Positions 24,128-35,546 are shown, counted from the first letter of the stretch. The stretch is DNA of 64,000 bases from Paramacrobiotus metropolitanus (GCF_019649055.1 NW_026570255.1:620001-684000); one strand, 5' to 3'. Made by a program: numbers and translations. Notes: generated from the sequence alone by a model not told the origin.

Positions 24128-24646
24128 TTGTCACGGGACGTCCGTCTACGCTTAGCCAACAGATGTACGTCCCGTGTCAGTGGAGTAGGACTAAGGTATA
24201 TCTTGGCAGTAACGAAAGGTTAGCGGCAACCACTAAACTGATAACATTTAATAACCTTTATTACTCAAGCTAAGAGAGTTGGCCGTCGCTAATCATACTA
24301 GAAAGACTGACCGTTTCGGGTCCTTCCTTCTTCATCGCAGACATCAAAACGGCAACTAACTTTACAACTTTCAAGACAGTTCACATTGCCAGCAATGGAC
24401 TCTATGGGAAGCACAACAGAACCGCCTACCTGAGTGATTCGCAGCACAAGACAATTATCATAATCCCATAGACAAACCATACATCAAGAAATCATCGATT
24501 ACTTTTAAGCGCCAAACACTCCTAATTTGGGCTGTTGCTCCCATATAATTGGCTGCTCATGTTGATTCACAACTTCTGTTACGTAATCACGGGGGGAACG
24601 TACTCTGTACGTCTGCGCTTAGCCAACAGACGTATTACCCGTGACA
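24128..24646. mobile_element. Non-autonomous element with stem-forming ends (519 bp)
   Basis: The left end begins 'gtcacgggacgtccgtctac' and the right end reads, reversed, 'gtcacgggtaatacgtctgt'. Each end also contains 'cgcttagccaacaga', and each end can fold on itself: 'cacgggacgt' with 'acgtcccgtg' on the left, 'gtcacgggtaatacgt' with its partner on the right. The interior is non-coding. The target duplication is not clear. Confidence 0.6.
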
Positions 24647-24649
24647 CTA

Positions 24650-25500
24650 TAGAGTAGTACAAATATGAGTAGTATCGTCACTGTCGTGCAGTCAAGAGCC
24701 CTAATTTATGGTAAATACTCGATGAAACAGAAAAAAACGATAAAACCAGAAAGGGATACTTCGCTTTTTCTTATATTTTGGTCACTATGAGTGCACGTAT
24801 GGACCATGGTTGACATATTTCGGCCGCCGGTCACTGATGTGACCGCACATACGGCGCACTACATGAATAGCTGTTGATCGCACAACTTGCTTTTTGATTT
24901 GCCATGCTATTCATTCCTTTCAACCAGTCACATTACCAAATCTGTTCAGTTTTGATTTTAATTTTTACGAAAATTTACGGATGTTTACGCTTCGAATTCA
25001 TTAAGAGAAGTCGTTTTTATGAAAAGTAATGATCTCTGTGAATTTTGTTTTGTCAGGAAATTTGTTTTGTCAACTACCTGGTGACCGAAATATGGAACCG
25101 TATAATTAAAAATTTAAAGTGATCGAAATATGAGACAAAGCGAAGTATACCATGAGAAAAATATTTAAGATACGGTAGTGCCGAAGATTGCGAACCGAGC
25201 AAAGGGCGGTAGCTCAAGGTTGTAAATGGAGTGGTCACTCACGGGCCATCTTTATTGATTGTCGGTTTCCGTGTTGGCCGATAAACCTGGGTTTAAACGA
25301 ATTCTGTGTGAAGACCAGCTGGTTTATTCTCAACTCAACATGAAATTTAGAAAAATCTACAGAAAACAGATTTTGTAAAATTAAATTAAAATTTAAAGTA
25401 CTAGTTGATATGGATTATTTATTAATTTCGTACAACTCAAAATTGATATTAATTTTCACAGGACAAACGTGAAAAATAAAATGCTAAGATTATATAGCAA
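24650..25500. other. Intergenic stretch inside unit B, no gene seen
   Basis: No supported open frame on either strand and no clear repeat. This interval has no counterpart in unit A, where the peptide remnant and the conserved non-coding block are only about 270 bp apart, so unit B has been expanded by insertion. Confidence 0.4.
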
Positions 25501-25504
25501 TGCG

Positions 25505-26340
25505 GTGCAATGGCTTTACATGTTTTCGCGATTTCAGTGCGCAATGACAGGGTGCCTGCTCCTGTACACGCCCCGGTATGACTGTGTTGTTCCTGGTTGT
25601 GCATGTGTTGACACTTGACAGGTGGCATACCAACTACAAGTCTACCGTAAAATACTTAATAATTGCTTATTATTTCACTCCTGTTGGCTGACAGTGTGCG
25701 ACGAGTTACGATTCCGCTTTTCGGCAGCTGGACACATCGCATCGATCTGCCCGCGACACATCAGACGCATTTGCGACGTATAACAGCATCATGCCACTCC
25801 ATATAACAGTTACCTGTTCCATCGTTGAATACAGACTGCAGTTAGTTTACCCGTTGAATTTAATGCACTTAATTAGATGATTTATAATGTGCTAATACTT
25901 CCGTATCTGTAATCGCTAACGCTGTAGTATCCGTGCATCTTCCGCATCACCGGATGGCGTGTTGCAGTTAACAGTGCAGTTCCGGATTTTCTGCCGGTTA
26001 AAGCACAAGATTAACAGCGGATAAGACTCTTGTTATATTTACCGGAAAAAAATTGTGGTATACCATGCCAACTGAATTACTTCTACTTCAACGCGACGCC
26101 GCGGCACCGCCAACACCAATTCCGGTTTTTTATTGCCGACCCGGTTTATTAACTGCGTAATACGGGACTTATTAGAAGCTGCAGTTGGAAGTTACTGTCT
26201 TTATCTTGTGGCGGTGATGCTGGCCATTCTGTACCTATTCCGACACGAACATCCTTGCAGCGGAAAAATGCCACTCTTGAAAACCGTGTACTGTACAGTG
26301 CATACAGTACGTGTACACTGGCCATGTTGTTTTGTCTAAG
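25505..26340 (+). repeat. Unit B copy of the GPCR-upstream duplication block
   Basis: Parallels 13,690-14,580 of unit A: 'tttacatgttttcgcgattt' against 'ccacgtgttttctcgatttc', 'cgacgagttacgattccgct', 'aagattaacagcggataaga' and 'cactggccatgttgttttgt'. Order and spacing are kept across about 0.85 kb. Open frames are not conserved between the copies. Confidence 0.7.
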
Positions 26341-26444
26341 TTTCCATATAAGTTATGTACTCGTATCATTCGGACTGAACGAAATAGCGGAATCGAAAGC
26401 CAACGATCTCAAACAATGTTATGCGTAGTTGACATCGGCAGGCA

Positions 26445-26725
26445 TTATTTTCTTATGTACACTGAACTGCGGCTGGCTACTTGTGGCGTCAGGTCGCTAT
26501 CTGACGCCAGCAGCAGCAAGCCGCGGTAGGCTTGCACCGGCGTTTGGCTGCTTGATGGCTGCTTCGATTGCCATACGAGGATGTTATGTCGTATCACTAG
26601 TAACTGTCGTGTCAGCGAGCGCTCTGCTGGCTCCGAAACGAATGGCGGCGGATTCCCTCTGCTCTGAAACTGCAACCAACTGGCTATTGGCTTACACTTG
26701 GATCCAGATAAAATGTATTGGCTAA
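26445..26725 (+). pseudogene. Unit B rhodopsin-like GPCR remnant, exon 2 fused to the end of exon 3
   Basis: Translation around 26455-26560 gives LNCGWLLVASGR and RLAPAFGC, matching unit A exon 2. It then jumps, without an intron, to SASALLAPKRM and SETATNWLLAYTWIQ, matching the TM4/extracellular-loop end of unit A exon 3. The TM1 exon, the DRY-region part and the TM5-7 exon are missing. A local palindromic insertion ('gcgtcaggtcgctatctgac') splits the exon 2 part. Confidence 0.7.
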
Positions 26726-26729
26726 ATTA

Positions 26730-27560
26730 CATGAACGACATGCTTTAACCTCTGGTAAACTGGTATGAGCTTTCTTAAACCGTTGTATCTGTACAGACTG
26801 TACAAGCAACCTTATATGCTTGATCCTAAGTCTTAAGAACATGTTCGCGCGAAGCCAACGAGCTCGTTTACTAAAATAACACATGACACATTATTTCGCT
26901 TGCATTTTGGTGCCGCGTTTCGTTTTATTTACGATAGAAGAGCGACAAGTATCGGGGAGCATGTAAATTTCAAGTAATCAAACATACGGACTCACGTAAA
27001 ACACACCGGCTACATATCACGTAAAATTAACCGGTTACCGCGCGAGATGTTGGAGGTCATCTCCGCGAAAGTGCTGGCCACTATGAAGAGGACCGGGTTG
27101 TATTTATACCGGGCGCAGGAACGGGAATAATCCGCCGTCCCATTGAGAAAGAAATCCAACCAATCAACGCAGACGATCAGTGCGTATACACTGCGAAGTA
27201 GCTTGGCGCAGTATTACACGAATTATTGAAATGAAAAGCGTCATAAATCGTGGGCAAAGTGGTTGGCTCGCTGCAGCGAATATCATGTTGTTGTATTACG
27301 TACCTTGCTCTTCACCCGATTTCTCCTCGGTTACTCCAGATTTTTAGTGAGATGAATTTTAATGAAAATGCGCGAGAAACATAATAATAGGAAAATGCTT
27401 CTAGTTTGCTGCAGCGCTGTTTTTTTTACGACAAACAAAATGTACATAGCCAGGCACAATTTCCGGTTGTCTGCCATCCGGATAATTGCATTTTCCCCAG
27501 TTTTGTTAAAGCAATGAATGAATGGGTCTGACAGAACTTGTAAAATATATGCTCGTACGT
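26730..27560. other. Intergenic stretch downstream of unit B, no gene seen
   Basis: No supported coding region. The segment separates the degenerate accessory units from the intact minus-strand VWA-like gene and probably contains its 3' flank. Confidence 0.4.
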
Positions 27561-27565
27561 TTAAA

Positions 27566-29919
27566 TTAATTTATTTTAGCCCACGTCAGCGTACAGATAA
27601 GGCCGGCCAACAGTGCCACGATCACCATAAGGCCGTTCCCTCCTCCACGTAACTGCCCACTGTTCGGCGTCGTGACCACGCCCACCGTGTCATTATACAG
27701 CGGATGCCGAATGACACACGCTGCGCCCGAAAATCCATTGGCGAACAGCACGGTCTGATGCCGCACGTAACAACAGTCCAGGTTCCACGTCGACGTACGG
27801 TTCGTACTGCCACGAAACGCTGGCCAATACGCACCGAACCATAGGTACCCGCTGCCGTTGAAACGATCGCTCTCCACCTCAATGTAGGAATCGTACGCAA
27901 AGGCGTCGTACTCGTCGACCAACTCCGTGGTCAGGTAGAAATGGCGGTTGGCGCATTCCATGCTGGTCGGAAGGGCGGGGCACTGTTCGTAGAAGTTGGT
28001 GGCCAGGATGGTGCAGTTGGGGATGAAGTCGTTGGGGTTGGTGGCGTTGGCGATGAGGATGGGCTGGACGAGGAAGGTGGCGTCGCGGCCGCTGCTGCTC
28101 AGCGTGACGACCACATAATTGACGCTGCCGATCTCGGCGGCCGTTGGGATCGTTATCTTGATGGTGACGGAATCGGATTTCGAGGTTGACGTCAAATTCA
28201 TGGAACGGCCGTCGGTGTCGTTGGAAATTATCCTGCTTTAGAAACACATCCGCCACAAAAAAATTAGGAGTATAATTAAATTTTCAATTCGCGGCTTTCA
28301 AACAAATAACATTAATAGTTACCCGAAGCAGAAATTTATAAAAAGAACGATTAGCAATAATAAGGCGCAAATGAAATAACCAAAAATTTATGAAGCATTT
28401 GTATCGACAAAAATTTAAAAATTAAAAATTAAAACAGTTAAAATATTTTTAAGTAATTTATGAATTTATTAAAGTAGTTTTTTTGTTTCACTTTCAGCAA
28501 GCGATTTTTTAGGCAGTTTTTAAACAAGTATACAAAACATTGATATAAAAGTATATACCCTTCATTCACCGCGCCGCTATACCCAAAAGTGTCATCCAGG
28601 GTCACCTGCGCCGTAAACGACGGACCGGGCTGGTCGATGTTATACTGCAGATTAACCACGCCCCCCGGCGCCATAAACTCCACCGGCCGCGCCGGACTCA
28701 GCGACAGATTAAACCGCGTCGGGACGAAGTCCCCCTGTACTACGCCATAGTCCGCACCGGTCTTCGTCCGCAGCCGATACGGGATCCCCGGTGACTGGAA
28801 CCAGGCGCGGTACTCCGCCAATTCCCGGTCGAAGACCATCGGCTTCGACTGGATCACGACGTCCTGCGTGTTGAGCACCTCTAGCGTCCGTTCTGTGCCG
28901 GCCGGGTCCGCTGTGCGGATGATCGCCGTTAAAGTTTCCCCGACGATCGGCGAACCCCGCAGCGGAACGTAGACGGTTGGCTGGCCGGGTTCGTTGCGGT
29001 ACAATCCGGCGAAATAATCCCCCGGCGCATCGTGCGAAAAAATGTCGATCCAGTAGGCATCGGGACGCTGGATCACCACCAATGCCTGCTGCTTGAAGGA
29101 CACAACAGCGAAGTGCCGTGGAAACGTGCTGTCCTGGATGCGTTCGGGGGACGTAAACAAGAAAATGGTCGATGAACTGTCGGCTTGTTCGGCGGCGCTG
29201 CGTACAGCCCGCATCGGGGCATCGGACACACCGGTGGCGACGGTTTCCGTACAGATACCCAGTTGCTGAGTGCAGTCTATCAGCAACATATCGAAATAAG
29301 CGATCGCTGAGGAAACCGTCTCCAGTATTGAAACCGGCGAAATAAACTCGTTATTGACATACACCGCGATAATGCGCGATGCAACTATGTTGTTAAGGTT
29401 TGTTTTCATAGCGTTTAAGCGAACCACAGCGGTGTTCTCGGTTACGTCCACCACCAGCACCAAATCCTTCGCACCGAGTCCAAGCAGTTTCGTAACGGCG
29501 TATTCGCTGGTTTGGTCTTCAATCGCGTGTAGAAAATCCAACGAGCGATTCACCGTGTCATTAGCGTGTTGCAGCAGATGCATCGTCTGCCCCACCAGCA
29601 CCCGCCCTTCGGGGTACCGTCCATGGCGGATCGCCAAGATCGTCGCGGCGGTGTATTCGGACGTCACCCGCTCCGTGATGGGCTGGAAGACCCCGCCGGC
29701 GCCGTGCCACGCCGGGACATTGCGACGCTGACTGGCTTCCGCGTCCGGGAACTGCGCGGCGTCCATGATGGTCTGCACGGCGTGCCAGTGGTCGGCAGAG
29801 CGGTTACAAGTGTTGCAGGTCTCGGTGGTAAATTGCTGTAGCGCGGTGTAGGTGATTCGACGGTGGTCAAGCGCTGCGGCGCTGGTCACGAATAATAACA
29901 CTAAGGTCAAGATATCCAT
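27566..29919 (-). CDS. Secreted/membrane-tethered VWA-domain protein, two exons
   Basis: Exon 1 is 29919-28559 and exon 2 is 28232-27566; the donor GG|GTATAT and acceptor CAG|GATAAT agree in phase 2, giving 675 residues. Residues 1-17 form a signal peptide (LTLVLLFVTSAAA). The N-terminal region (ITYTALQQFTTETC) resembles the start of VWA7/hemicentin-like extracellular proteins. At about 150-320 lies a VWA-like fold beginning KDLVLVVDVTEN, where the metal-binding DxSxS motif is changed to D-V-T-E-N. A beta-rich Ig/FN3-like region follows (QYNIDQPGPSFTAQVTLDD). The C-terminus is a hydrophobic segment (GLMVIVALLAGLICTL) ending four to six residues later, after a Gly-rich hinge, which suits either a GPI signal or a single TM. 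Many N-x-S/T sites fit an extracellular location. Adhesion or matrix role inferred. Confidence 0.8.
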
Positions 29920-29943
29920 GGCATAATAATGATCAAAGCTTCT

Positions 29944-30050
29944 AATCGGAACAGTAATGAACGCAGTTTAGCTGTGCTTCGTGATTGCTAATACGAGCAA
30001 TTTGTGCTCGTCAGAACGTATGATCGGAACAGAGACGAGCGCAGTTTAGT
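29944..30050 (-). promoter_or_regulatory. Duplicated upstream element of the VWA-like gene
   Basis: 'atcggaacag' followed by 'gaacgcagtttag' or 'gacgagcgcagtttag' occurs twice, near 29946 and 30022, just upstream of the start codon at 29919. The copies are about 76 bp apart and differ at a few bases. Their position suggests promoter or 5' UTR elements; no TATA box was identified. Confidence 0.4.
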
Positions 30051-30292
30051 TTATTATAGATGTTTCGTATGATGCAACGAAAGGCAATCGGTGAGTTGAA
30101 GACTTGACTTTATCAGCAAATTGAATTGTCCCTTATCTTGGCTGATTAACAAAATACAGTTAAGGATAAGCTTTTTGATAAGCTGGGTAAACTTTGTAAC
30201 AGAAAGTTTGCTGTCGTTATCTGTCTCATAACTGTCTTGTGTTCTCCAACGTCTACAGATATGCAAAACCATAAGCAATGCAAAGCAACCGG

Positions 30293-31168
30293 CTATTTTT
30301 TCGTCTTGTTGTCCTTCTTTTTCCCGGCTTTGGCGGCCAACGCATCCAAATCAATGGGATACGGCGGAAGGGCCTTATTGGGCACACCTTCCCCGGTGTG
30401 TTTAATACGCAGTTCCTTCTGGCTCTCCAGGGCGGCTGCGCTGGTGACAAACGCCGCGTTCACCGTGCAATTCTACAAACCATTTTTATCGTTTGCAAAG
30501 TGTAAGCTAAACCATTGTAACACTGTTTCAGCCGTACCGAAACATCGACGCTCTTCAGTTTCTCCTTGTTAGATATTGCTTTCAGCAGCGCCGTTGTGCC
30601 GGGTACGCCAATGGGATTATTGGCCAACTGCAACGAACAAACCGTAAAGACATTTTTTTGCCATAAACCGAGCTTTAAGCTTAACGTACATTTAGCGATT
30701 TAAGCGAATCGTTCTTGGTGATCCCGTTCGCCACGGCCTGTGCGCCTTTATCCACAATAGCACAGTGCTCCAGATCCACGCGCCACAATGTCTCCGAATT
30801 GCGCAGCGCGTCGTACACGCCATCGCAGCCTTTATTCGCCACGTGGTTGTGTCCAAACAGGAACGTCCGAATAAAACTATTCGACTGCATTATAAACACG
30901 CTTTTAATGTTAAGACATCGAGAACCGTCGTCAGCTGACCTTTAAGCCCATGAATATTAAATACGATGCTTTTTCGCTGAAGCCGTTGTAGGAGAGATCC
31001 AAGTACTGCAAGACGGTGTTCTCCGCTAAAAAGATCTTGTCATAAACCTTATTCGATTATTTCAGAGTGGTGGTAAAGGTCACCGATGGCTAAAGCGATC
31101 ATATCGTTGCTTCCTACGCTGGATAAGTGGTTCTCGCCCAAATCCAGCACAAACACCGAGCGGTTCTC
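30293..31168 (-). CDS. Leucine-rich-repeat protein, ribonuclease-inhibitor/NLR-type repeats, 5' end not found
   Basis: Exons in gene order: 31168-31084, 31047-30940, 30884-30690, 30627-30538, 30472-30293. The last four join in phase 0 through short introns of 52-65 bp. Repeats read ENRSVFVLDLGENHLSSVG, TVLQYLDLSYNGFSEKA, LWRVDLEHCAIVDKGAQAVA and SLKSLNLANNPIGVPG, about 28 residues each, as in RNI/NLR-type repeats, which form protein-binding arcs. The protein ends in a Lys-rich tail (KKKDNKTKK). The junction between the first two listed exons is uncertain: the only visible gap is about 36 bp (GTGACC to AATAAG) and does not restore phase. No start codon or upstream exon was recognised; another gene begins only 55 bp upstream, so the gene may be 5' truncated. 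Confidence 0.7.
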
Positions 31169-31222
31169 CTGCAATCTTAGCAACCCATATATAAACCGTT
31201 AAAGAAACTCTGTAACACAGCA

Positions 31223-31561
31223 TCACGACCATCTATAGGGCGTCAGGCTCTGGCCGCATTCGGGGCGGACCCATTTATAATTGCAGCAGTACCAAAAGTA
31301 CCCAAACTCCGCCAGATACCGGTCGGCGATGTAGTTGCAGGTGTCGATGACGCTGCGGAAATAATTCGGGTACACACTGCAGGACATATTGGCCCCGGCG
31401 GGGGCCGGCGCGCCCTCCGGGGGCCAGGCAATGGCTTTGGAGCAGGAGGGCTGGATGGGCTGCGTCTGCAGGATGAGGATGCGCGGCACGTATCCCTGCC
31501 CATCGGCAGGGAGAAAGGTCACCGTCGCCAGGGCCACAAGGAGACAGAATGCCACCAGCAT
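31223..31561 (-). CDS. Small secreted protein with six cysteines
   Basis: A 112-residue frame with a clear signal peptide at 1-22 (LLVALATVTFLPADG). The predicted mature protein has cysteines at 40, 61, 75, 92, 93 and 102, enough for three disulfides, and an aromatic C-terminal half (EFGYFWYCCNYKW). One N-x-S site is present. I do not recognise the family. It lies upstream of, and on the same strand as, the LRR gene with 54 bp between them. Its first 80 bp and 5' flank are part of a tandem duplication, and the second copy of the start has decayed. Confidence 0.65.
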   Translation of the reverse strand: MLVAFCLLVALATVTFLPADGQGYVPRILILQTQPIQPSCSKAIAWPPEGAPAPAGANMSCSVYPNYFRSVIDTCNYIADRYLAEFGYFWYCCNYKWVRPECGQSLTPYRWS

Positions 31562-31965
31562 CGTTCTTCGTCAATCCGGGAATACGCAGCAAGCAGGGAG
31601 GAGTCAGGACATGGGCGGGACAGCAGGGTTCGCTACCGCGGAGAACTGGAGTACGTGAACAAGTTGTGTTATCGACATCATGGCGTACCAGTGCTACCGT
31701 GTTCACTTTCTTCTTTAAATACGGCACGTATCCCTGCTGACGGCAGGAGAAAGTTCACCGTCGCCAGTTATCAAGGACCTGTACAGAATGTACAAAGCAT
31801 CGTTCTTCGTCAATCCGGGAATACGCAGCAAGCAGGGAGGAGTCAGGACATGGGCGGGACAGCAGGTGCCTTGGCCTGCGGTACTCAAGTTCCAGATACG
31901 TGAAAAGTTGTGTTATCGACATCATGGCGTACTTTTACCGTGTTCACTTTCTTCTTTAAATACGT
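31484..31965 (-). repeat. 240-bp tandem duplication of the promoter and 5' end of the six-cysteine gene
   Basis: 31484-31722 and 31724-31965 share 'gcacgtatccctgc', 'gcatcgttcttcgtcaatcc', 'gggaatacgcagcaagcagg', 'aggagtcaggacatgggcgg' and 'gttatcgacatcatggcgta'. The copy nearest the gene keeps a working start. In the other, the ATG is followed by about eight codons and a stop. Confidence 0.85.
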
Positions 31966-32346
31966 GATAATTGTCAGCTGACGTTCTCTTGCGTTTGTTA
32001 TCACCTGTGCTTCTTTCAAAATACGCTTTCTTATCAGGGATGTGGTTGGCGCGCCGCCTGGTGGGGCCAGCCAAGGTATAACGTACTCCTCAATTTCAGC
32101 CTGAAAGGTACTCAAGTTCCAGATTTAAATTAACGCCGTGGAATTTAAGCAGCAGCACTTTTACAATAACGATAGTAATAATTTTATATTAAATATTATA
32201 AATATATATATTCTCAAGAGTCATCGTTTCGCCTCAGCAGATTTTCTTTCTGCTATGGCACGCGCCGGCTTATGATTTCTTATGGGAGAATTCGAGATGA
32301 GTGGGGCTTTGGTATAACGTACTTTAATTAACGTAACGATATAGGA

Positions 32347-32392
<46 letters not shown>

Positions 32393-33540
32393 GCATCTTC
32401 GACTTACGCAGATTCTCTTGTTCAGTACCTTTCTTCGAGGCGGTTGTCTGATAACTGATTGTTGTTTTGATTAATTTCAAGTTTGTTTCGAAACGCTTCG
32501 GTTAACTTGAACGTTTTGGACATCGCCGTTTCATTTAGCCTACTCTAATATAGACGGTGAGCTTTCATGACTTTGTTCATCACATTCGAGAAGTGCTAGT
32601 AATCACTGTGCTCGCTAATAACGGTTCCGCTTAAGAACATATTAAGAACATATTAACATCAAAGGGCAGTAGTGAATTTTTGATCTTGGACAATGGCGAC
32701 CGTTTCATTTTTCAGTAGGCTTTGTCGGTGGATAGACGAGTGAGCTTTTACACGGGTCTGTTCATCGACAGGGCGTCAGCTGAAGTGCTAGTGTTATCAC
32801 TGAGCTGGGCAGTAGTAACGGTTCCGATCTTATCTGGACTAAAATCACTAACACTAACTCCAGGTCATGTGACTACCGTCAACATGCGGTCACAAAGTCT
32901 TCCCGGTATTGGGAATGTTTGGTCAGTGGATAGTGTGACCCTTTTCGCGGTTCTGTTCACTCGGCAGCTCAAGTGCTCTATTAGAACTGAGCAGGGTTTC
33001 TTCGGATCTTCATTTCTTTCTTCGAAACAGCTTCGGCTTCGTCTCCGCGTTTTTTGTGGTGCACACTTCACTGCCAGTTTATTCCAATGATTTTGATTAG
33101 GTGAACATTTTATAATTTCGGCGAAATTGAATGGCCCAAAAATATATTGTAAATTTAATATAATTTTTAAAAAAATTTATCGCTTTCGTGCACTTGGTCA
33201 CTCGCACGCTTAGGCGGCTCTTTGCTTTGGACACGAGTGGTAGTTCAGTCATTCAGTCACCTAGCGAACTCATAACTGGACAGTGGTAGTAATCCGTCAC
33301 TCACTCCCCTAGAGAGCTCGTTTCACTGAACAGTAGTGGTAGCTCGGTCATTGTGGAAGGGGCTGATAAACTGAACGAGATTTTTTTGTTATAGTTTTAC
33401 GTGTTTTCTGTACTGTATGCACCAATTATCGGTTGTGATCAAATAAAAACTGCTGAAGTCATTCAATCAGTTCGGTCACTGGATTTGCTGATTTGCACAT
33501 AAAGCGGGTTCTCTTAATATTTAATAACTGCTTTAAATGA
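31966..33540. repeat. Intergenic stretch with three degenerate long tandem units and a TA microsatellite
   Basis: A TA dinucleotide run spans 32349-32386. Three related blocks of roughly 130-200 bp lie at about 32525-32650, 32700-32850 and 32920-33010, sharing 'gagctttcatgactttgttc'-type, 'gaagtgctagt' and 'taacggttccg' words in the same order. Open frames here (for example 32722-33090 +) are not conserved between the blocks. No gene is supported. Confidence 0.5.
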
Positions 33541-33545
33541 CATGT

Positions 33546-33965
33546 TTAAGGGATTTGGCCCGGTACATAGAGCCAAATTCGTGTAAAACCGCGGGAACTT
33601 TCGCTGTCGCACACTCCAGATCACTATTTTGCATTACTTTATGATACTCGTATTTTGTCCAAAGGATGGGTATACGTAGGCGTGAAATCCGTTTGCGCGC
33701 ACAACATCCGGTTAGAAAGTTATGGGTGAATCAAAATTCCAAAAGGTTTAGATAGGTGTACCTAGAGTCTCAATATAAACCAAATCCCTTTCTAATCTTC
33801 ACGTAAATGTACATTATTATAATGATAGTTTTTACACCAAACCCAATCTGCACCATTTTTTCCAACCACTCTGGTTCGATGTCAAAACGATCTTTATCTG
33901 TATGTGCGTTTATTACATGCAAAATTTGAAGAAAATCGGTTTGAAGATATGGGTGGAAGAAGAAT
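33546..33965. mobile_element. TTAA palindromic element, left half
   Basis: Begins TTAAGGGATTTGGCCCGGTA at 33546 and continues with 'acatccggttagaaagttat', 'ggtgtacctagagtctca' and 'gcaaaatttgaagaaaatcg', matching the left arm and part of the right arm of the family. The right TTAA end was not found; the copy is truncated or rearranged. Confidence 0.65.
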
Positions 33966-34250
33966 GACAAAATTCAGTTATGTTTTTCACTACACTGTCT
34001 TTTTCAATATTAATTACTCCACGCAACGGTGTTTTAAAGGGTCTTTCAAGGTCACCTTGAACTCATGCCTGCACCGGTCCCGGCATCCGAGCGGTGGTCT
34101 CAGGGCAGATATTTTTTAAAACAAAATGCATGTGCAACCCTTTTGGAACATGCTGAGTTTAATGGTGAAATCAGTTTTTTTTAATTTGTTCAGCGGTTTT
34201 TTCTAGCCAAGTTCCACGGGGCGGCAGATCATAATATAGATCTATTTCCT

Positions 34251-34251
<1 letters not shown>

Positions 34252-34299
<48 letters not shown>

Positions 34300-34350
34300 A
34301 CGTAACGACTTTATTTAACGTAACGTTTTTTATATAACGTAACGACTTTA
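34252..34350. repeat. AT microsatellite followed by a TAACGTAACG repeat
   Basis: A TA run occupies 34252-34294 and is followed by three copies of 'taacgtaacg' spaced about 22-24 bp. The same decamer also precedes the TA run at 32330-32349, so the two microsatellites share flanking sequence. Confidence 0.7.
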
Positions 34351-34639
34351 TTTACTGATGATGTTAAATTTTGCTTACGAAGACTTAATAATTAGCCGGC
34401 AGCATGGCATTAGTAATGAAAACGATTTGATTCCTTCGTTGCGGCTCTGCGCGCTAATGAGGAACTGAGCGAGCTGCGATCAGAGGGCCGTGCATTTACG
34501 TTAGTACACATAGACATGACCATAAATTTATATGAAGCAGCATGCGATTATTTATATTTACTGTACCTACCTTATTGTTAGTTATTTTGATATTTAAATA
34601 TTTAGGTATATTCGTAAAATTAAGATATTTAGGCGTGGG

Positions 34640-34772
34640 TGGAATTAATGCAGCCCACCCTGGGGGCGGTCATTTGGGCTGTCGTTGGGCGGGGGGGGGT
34701 GTTGGTAACGGTGTGCAGCGGCGTAAATGCCAGACGAAGCAGCGCCAGGGCGCCCACTGGATCCCCTAGAAA
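34640..34772 (+). pseudogene. Remnant of a C-terminal transmembrane exon
   Basis: One frame reads MQPTLGAVIWAVVGRGG and a shifted frame reads VQRRKCQTKQRQGAHW then a stop. Together they align with the intact exon at 38380-38596 (TQPTLGAVVGAVVGGVVV, RRKRQMEQRQGADW). A frameshift in the G-rich run near 34690 breaks it. Its mirror copy is at 48,975-49,110 on the minus strand. Confidence 0.6.
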
Positions 34773-35303
34773 CCCGGATGACCTTTCTACCTTTTTCATG
34801 GCCCATGCAATCAAATTCGACGCCATGTGCTCTAAGGTTTTGTGGTACAATGATGTGCTGCCGTACAGCGTATAGACAGATGTTTAACTACGATACTATT
34901 AAATTCTCGCGTGAACCATATTAATGAAGCTGGAACAGCCAAACAGATGGTGTATTTTCTGGTGCAGTGAGATTTCTGTGTCTTGTGCAGTACGGCGCCA
35001 AAGCGATTATCTGCGTACGTGTTTTATGATGATCACTAAATAATGCTTTGGCTCTACAAACAAGATTGGCTTTTCGTTGTACTACCTTTATTCATTTGTC
35101 AAAACTTAAGGGGGACTAATTTATAGCAGGAACACGATTTTTGAAAATACCGATTTTCTAAATTGTCTTTATCCTTGTACAACAAACATTCCTCTACTTG
35201 AAATTATTTGATATTATTGCAGTCTAAGCAGCAGAAAAGAAATGCACAGACACAATGCATACACAGCAGCACCGCTGACCAACCAGACTAACCGGAATAA
35301 CCC

Positions 35304-35546
35304 TTAACCCCAGTCGCCGGACCAGGTGCAGCAAGCGGGGAAAACATGGCAGGGGCAGCGGACGGGGCGCGCGTGGGGCGCCGTCCCGGCCATGTCGTTG
35401 GCCCGGCGCAGACGCGCCAACGCCGTCGGCAGGAAGGAGCCCAGGGCGGCTGGCTCCCGGTGGCCGCTCCATTGGGCCGTCGCCGGGGGGTTGACCGCCA
35501 TGATGACCAGCAGAAGCATGACGAGACCGGCGAATGAGCGCTGCAT
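35304..35546 (-). CDS. Secreted cysteine-rich peptide precursor (intact, inverted-duplication left copy)
   Basis: An 80-residue single-exon frame: signal peptide 1-24 (LVMLLLVIMAVNPPATA), propeptide, RLRR at 45-48, then four cysteines at 64, 66, 72 and 73 (CPCHVFPACC) and the C-terminus GDWG-stop. The propeptide and mature part match the 48216-48458 copy exactly at protein level, while the signal peptides differ at three positions. Minus-strand AATAAA (35092-35087) provides a possible polyadenylation signal. Product expected in the secretory pathway, cleaved after RLRR and possibly amidated at Trp. Function unknown. Confidence 0.75.
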   Translation of the reverse strand: MQRSFAGLVMLLLVIMAVNPPATAQWSGHREPAALGSFLPTALARLRRANDMAGTAPHARPVRCPCHVFPACCTWSGDWG

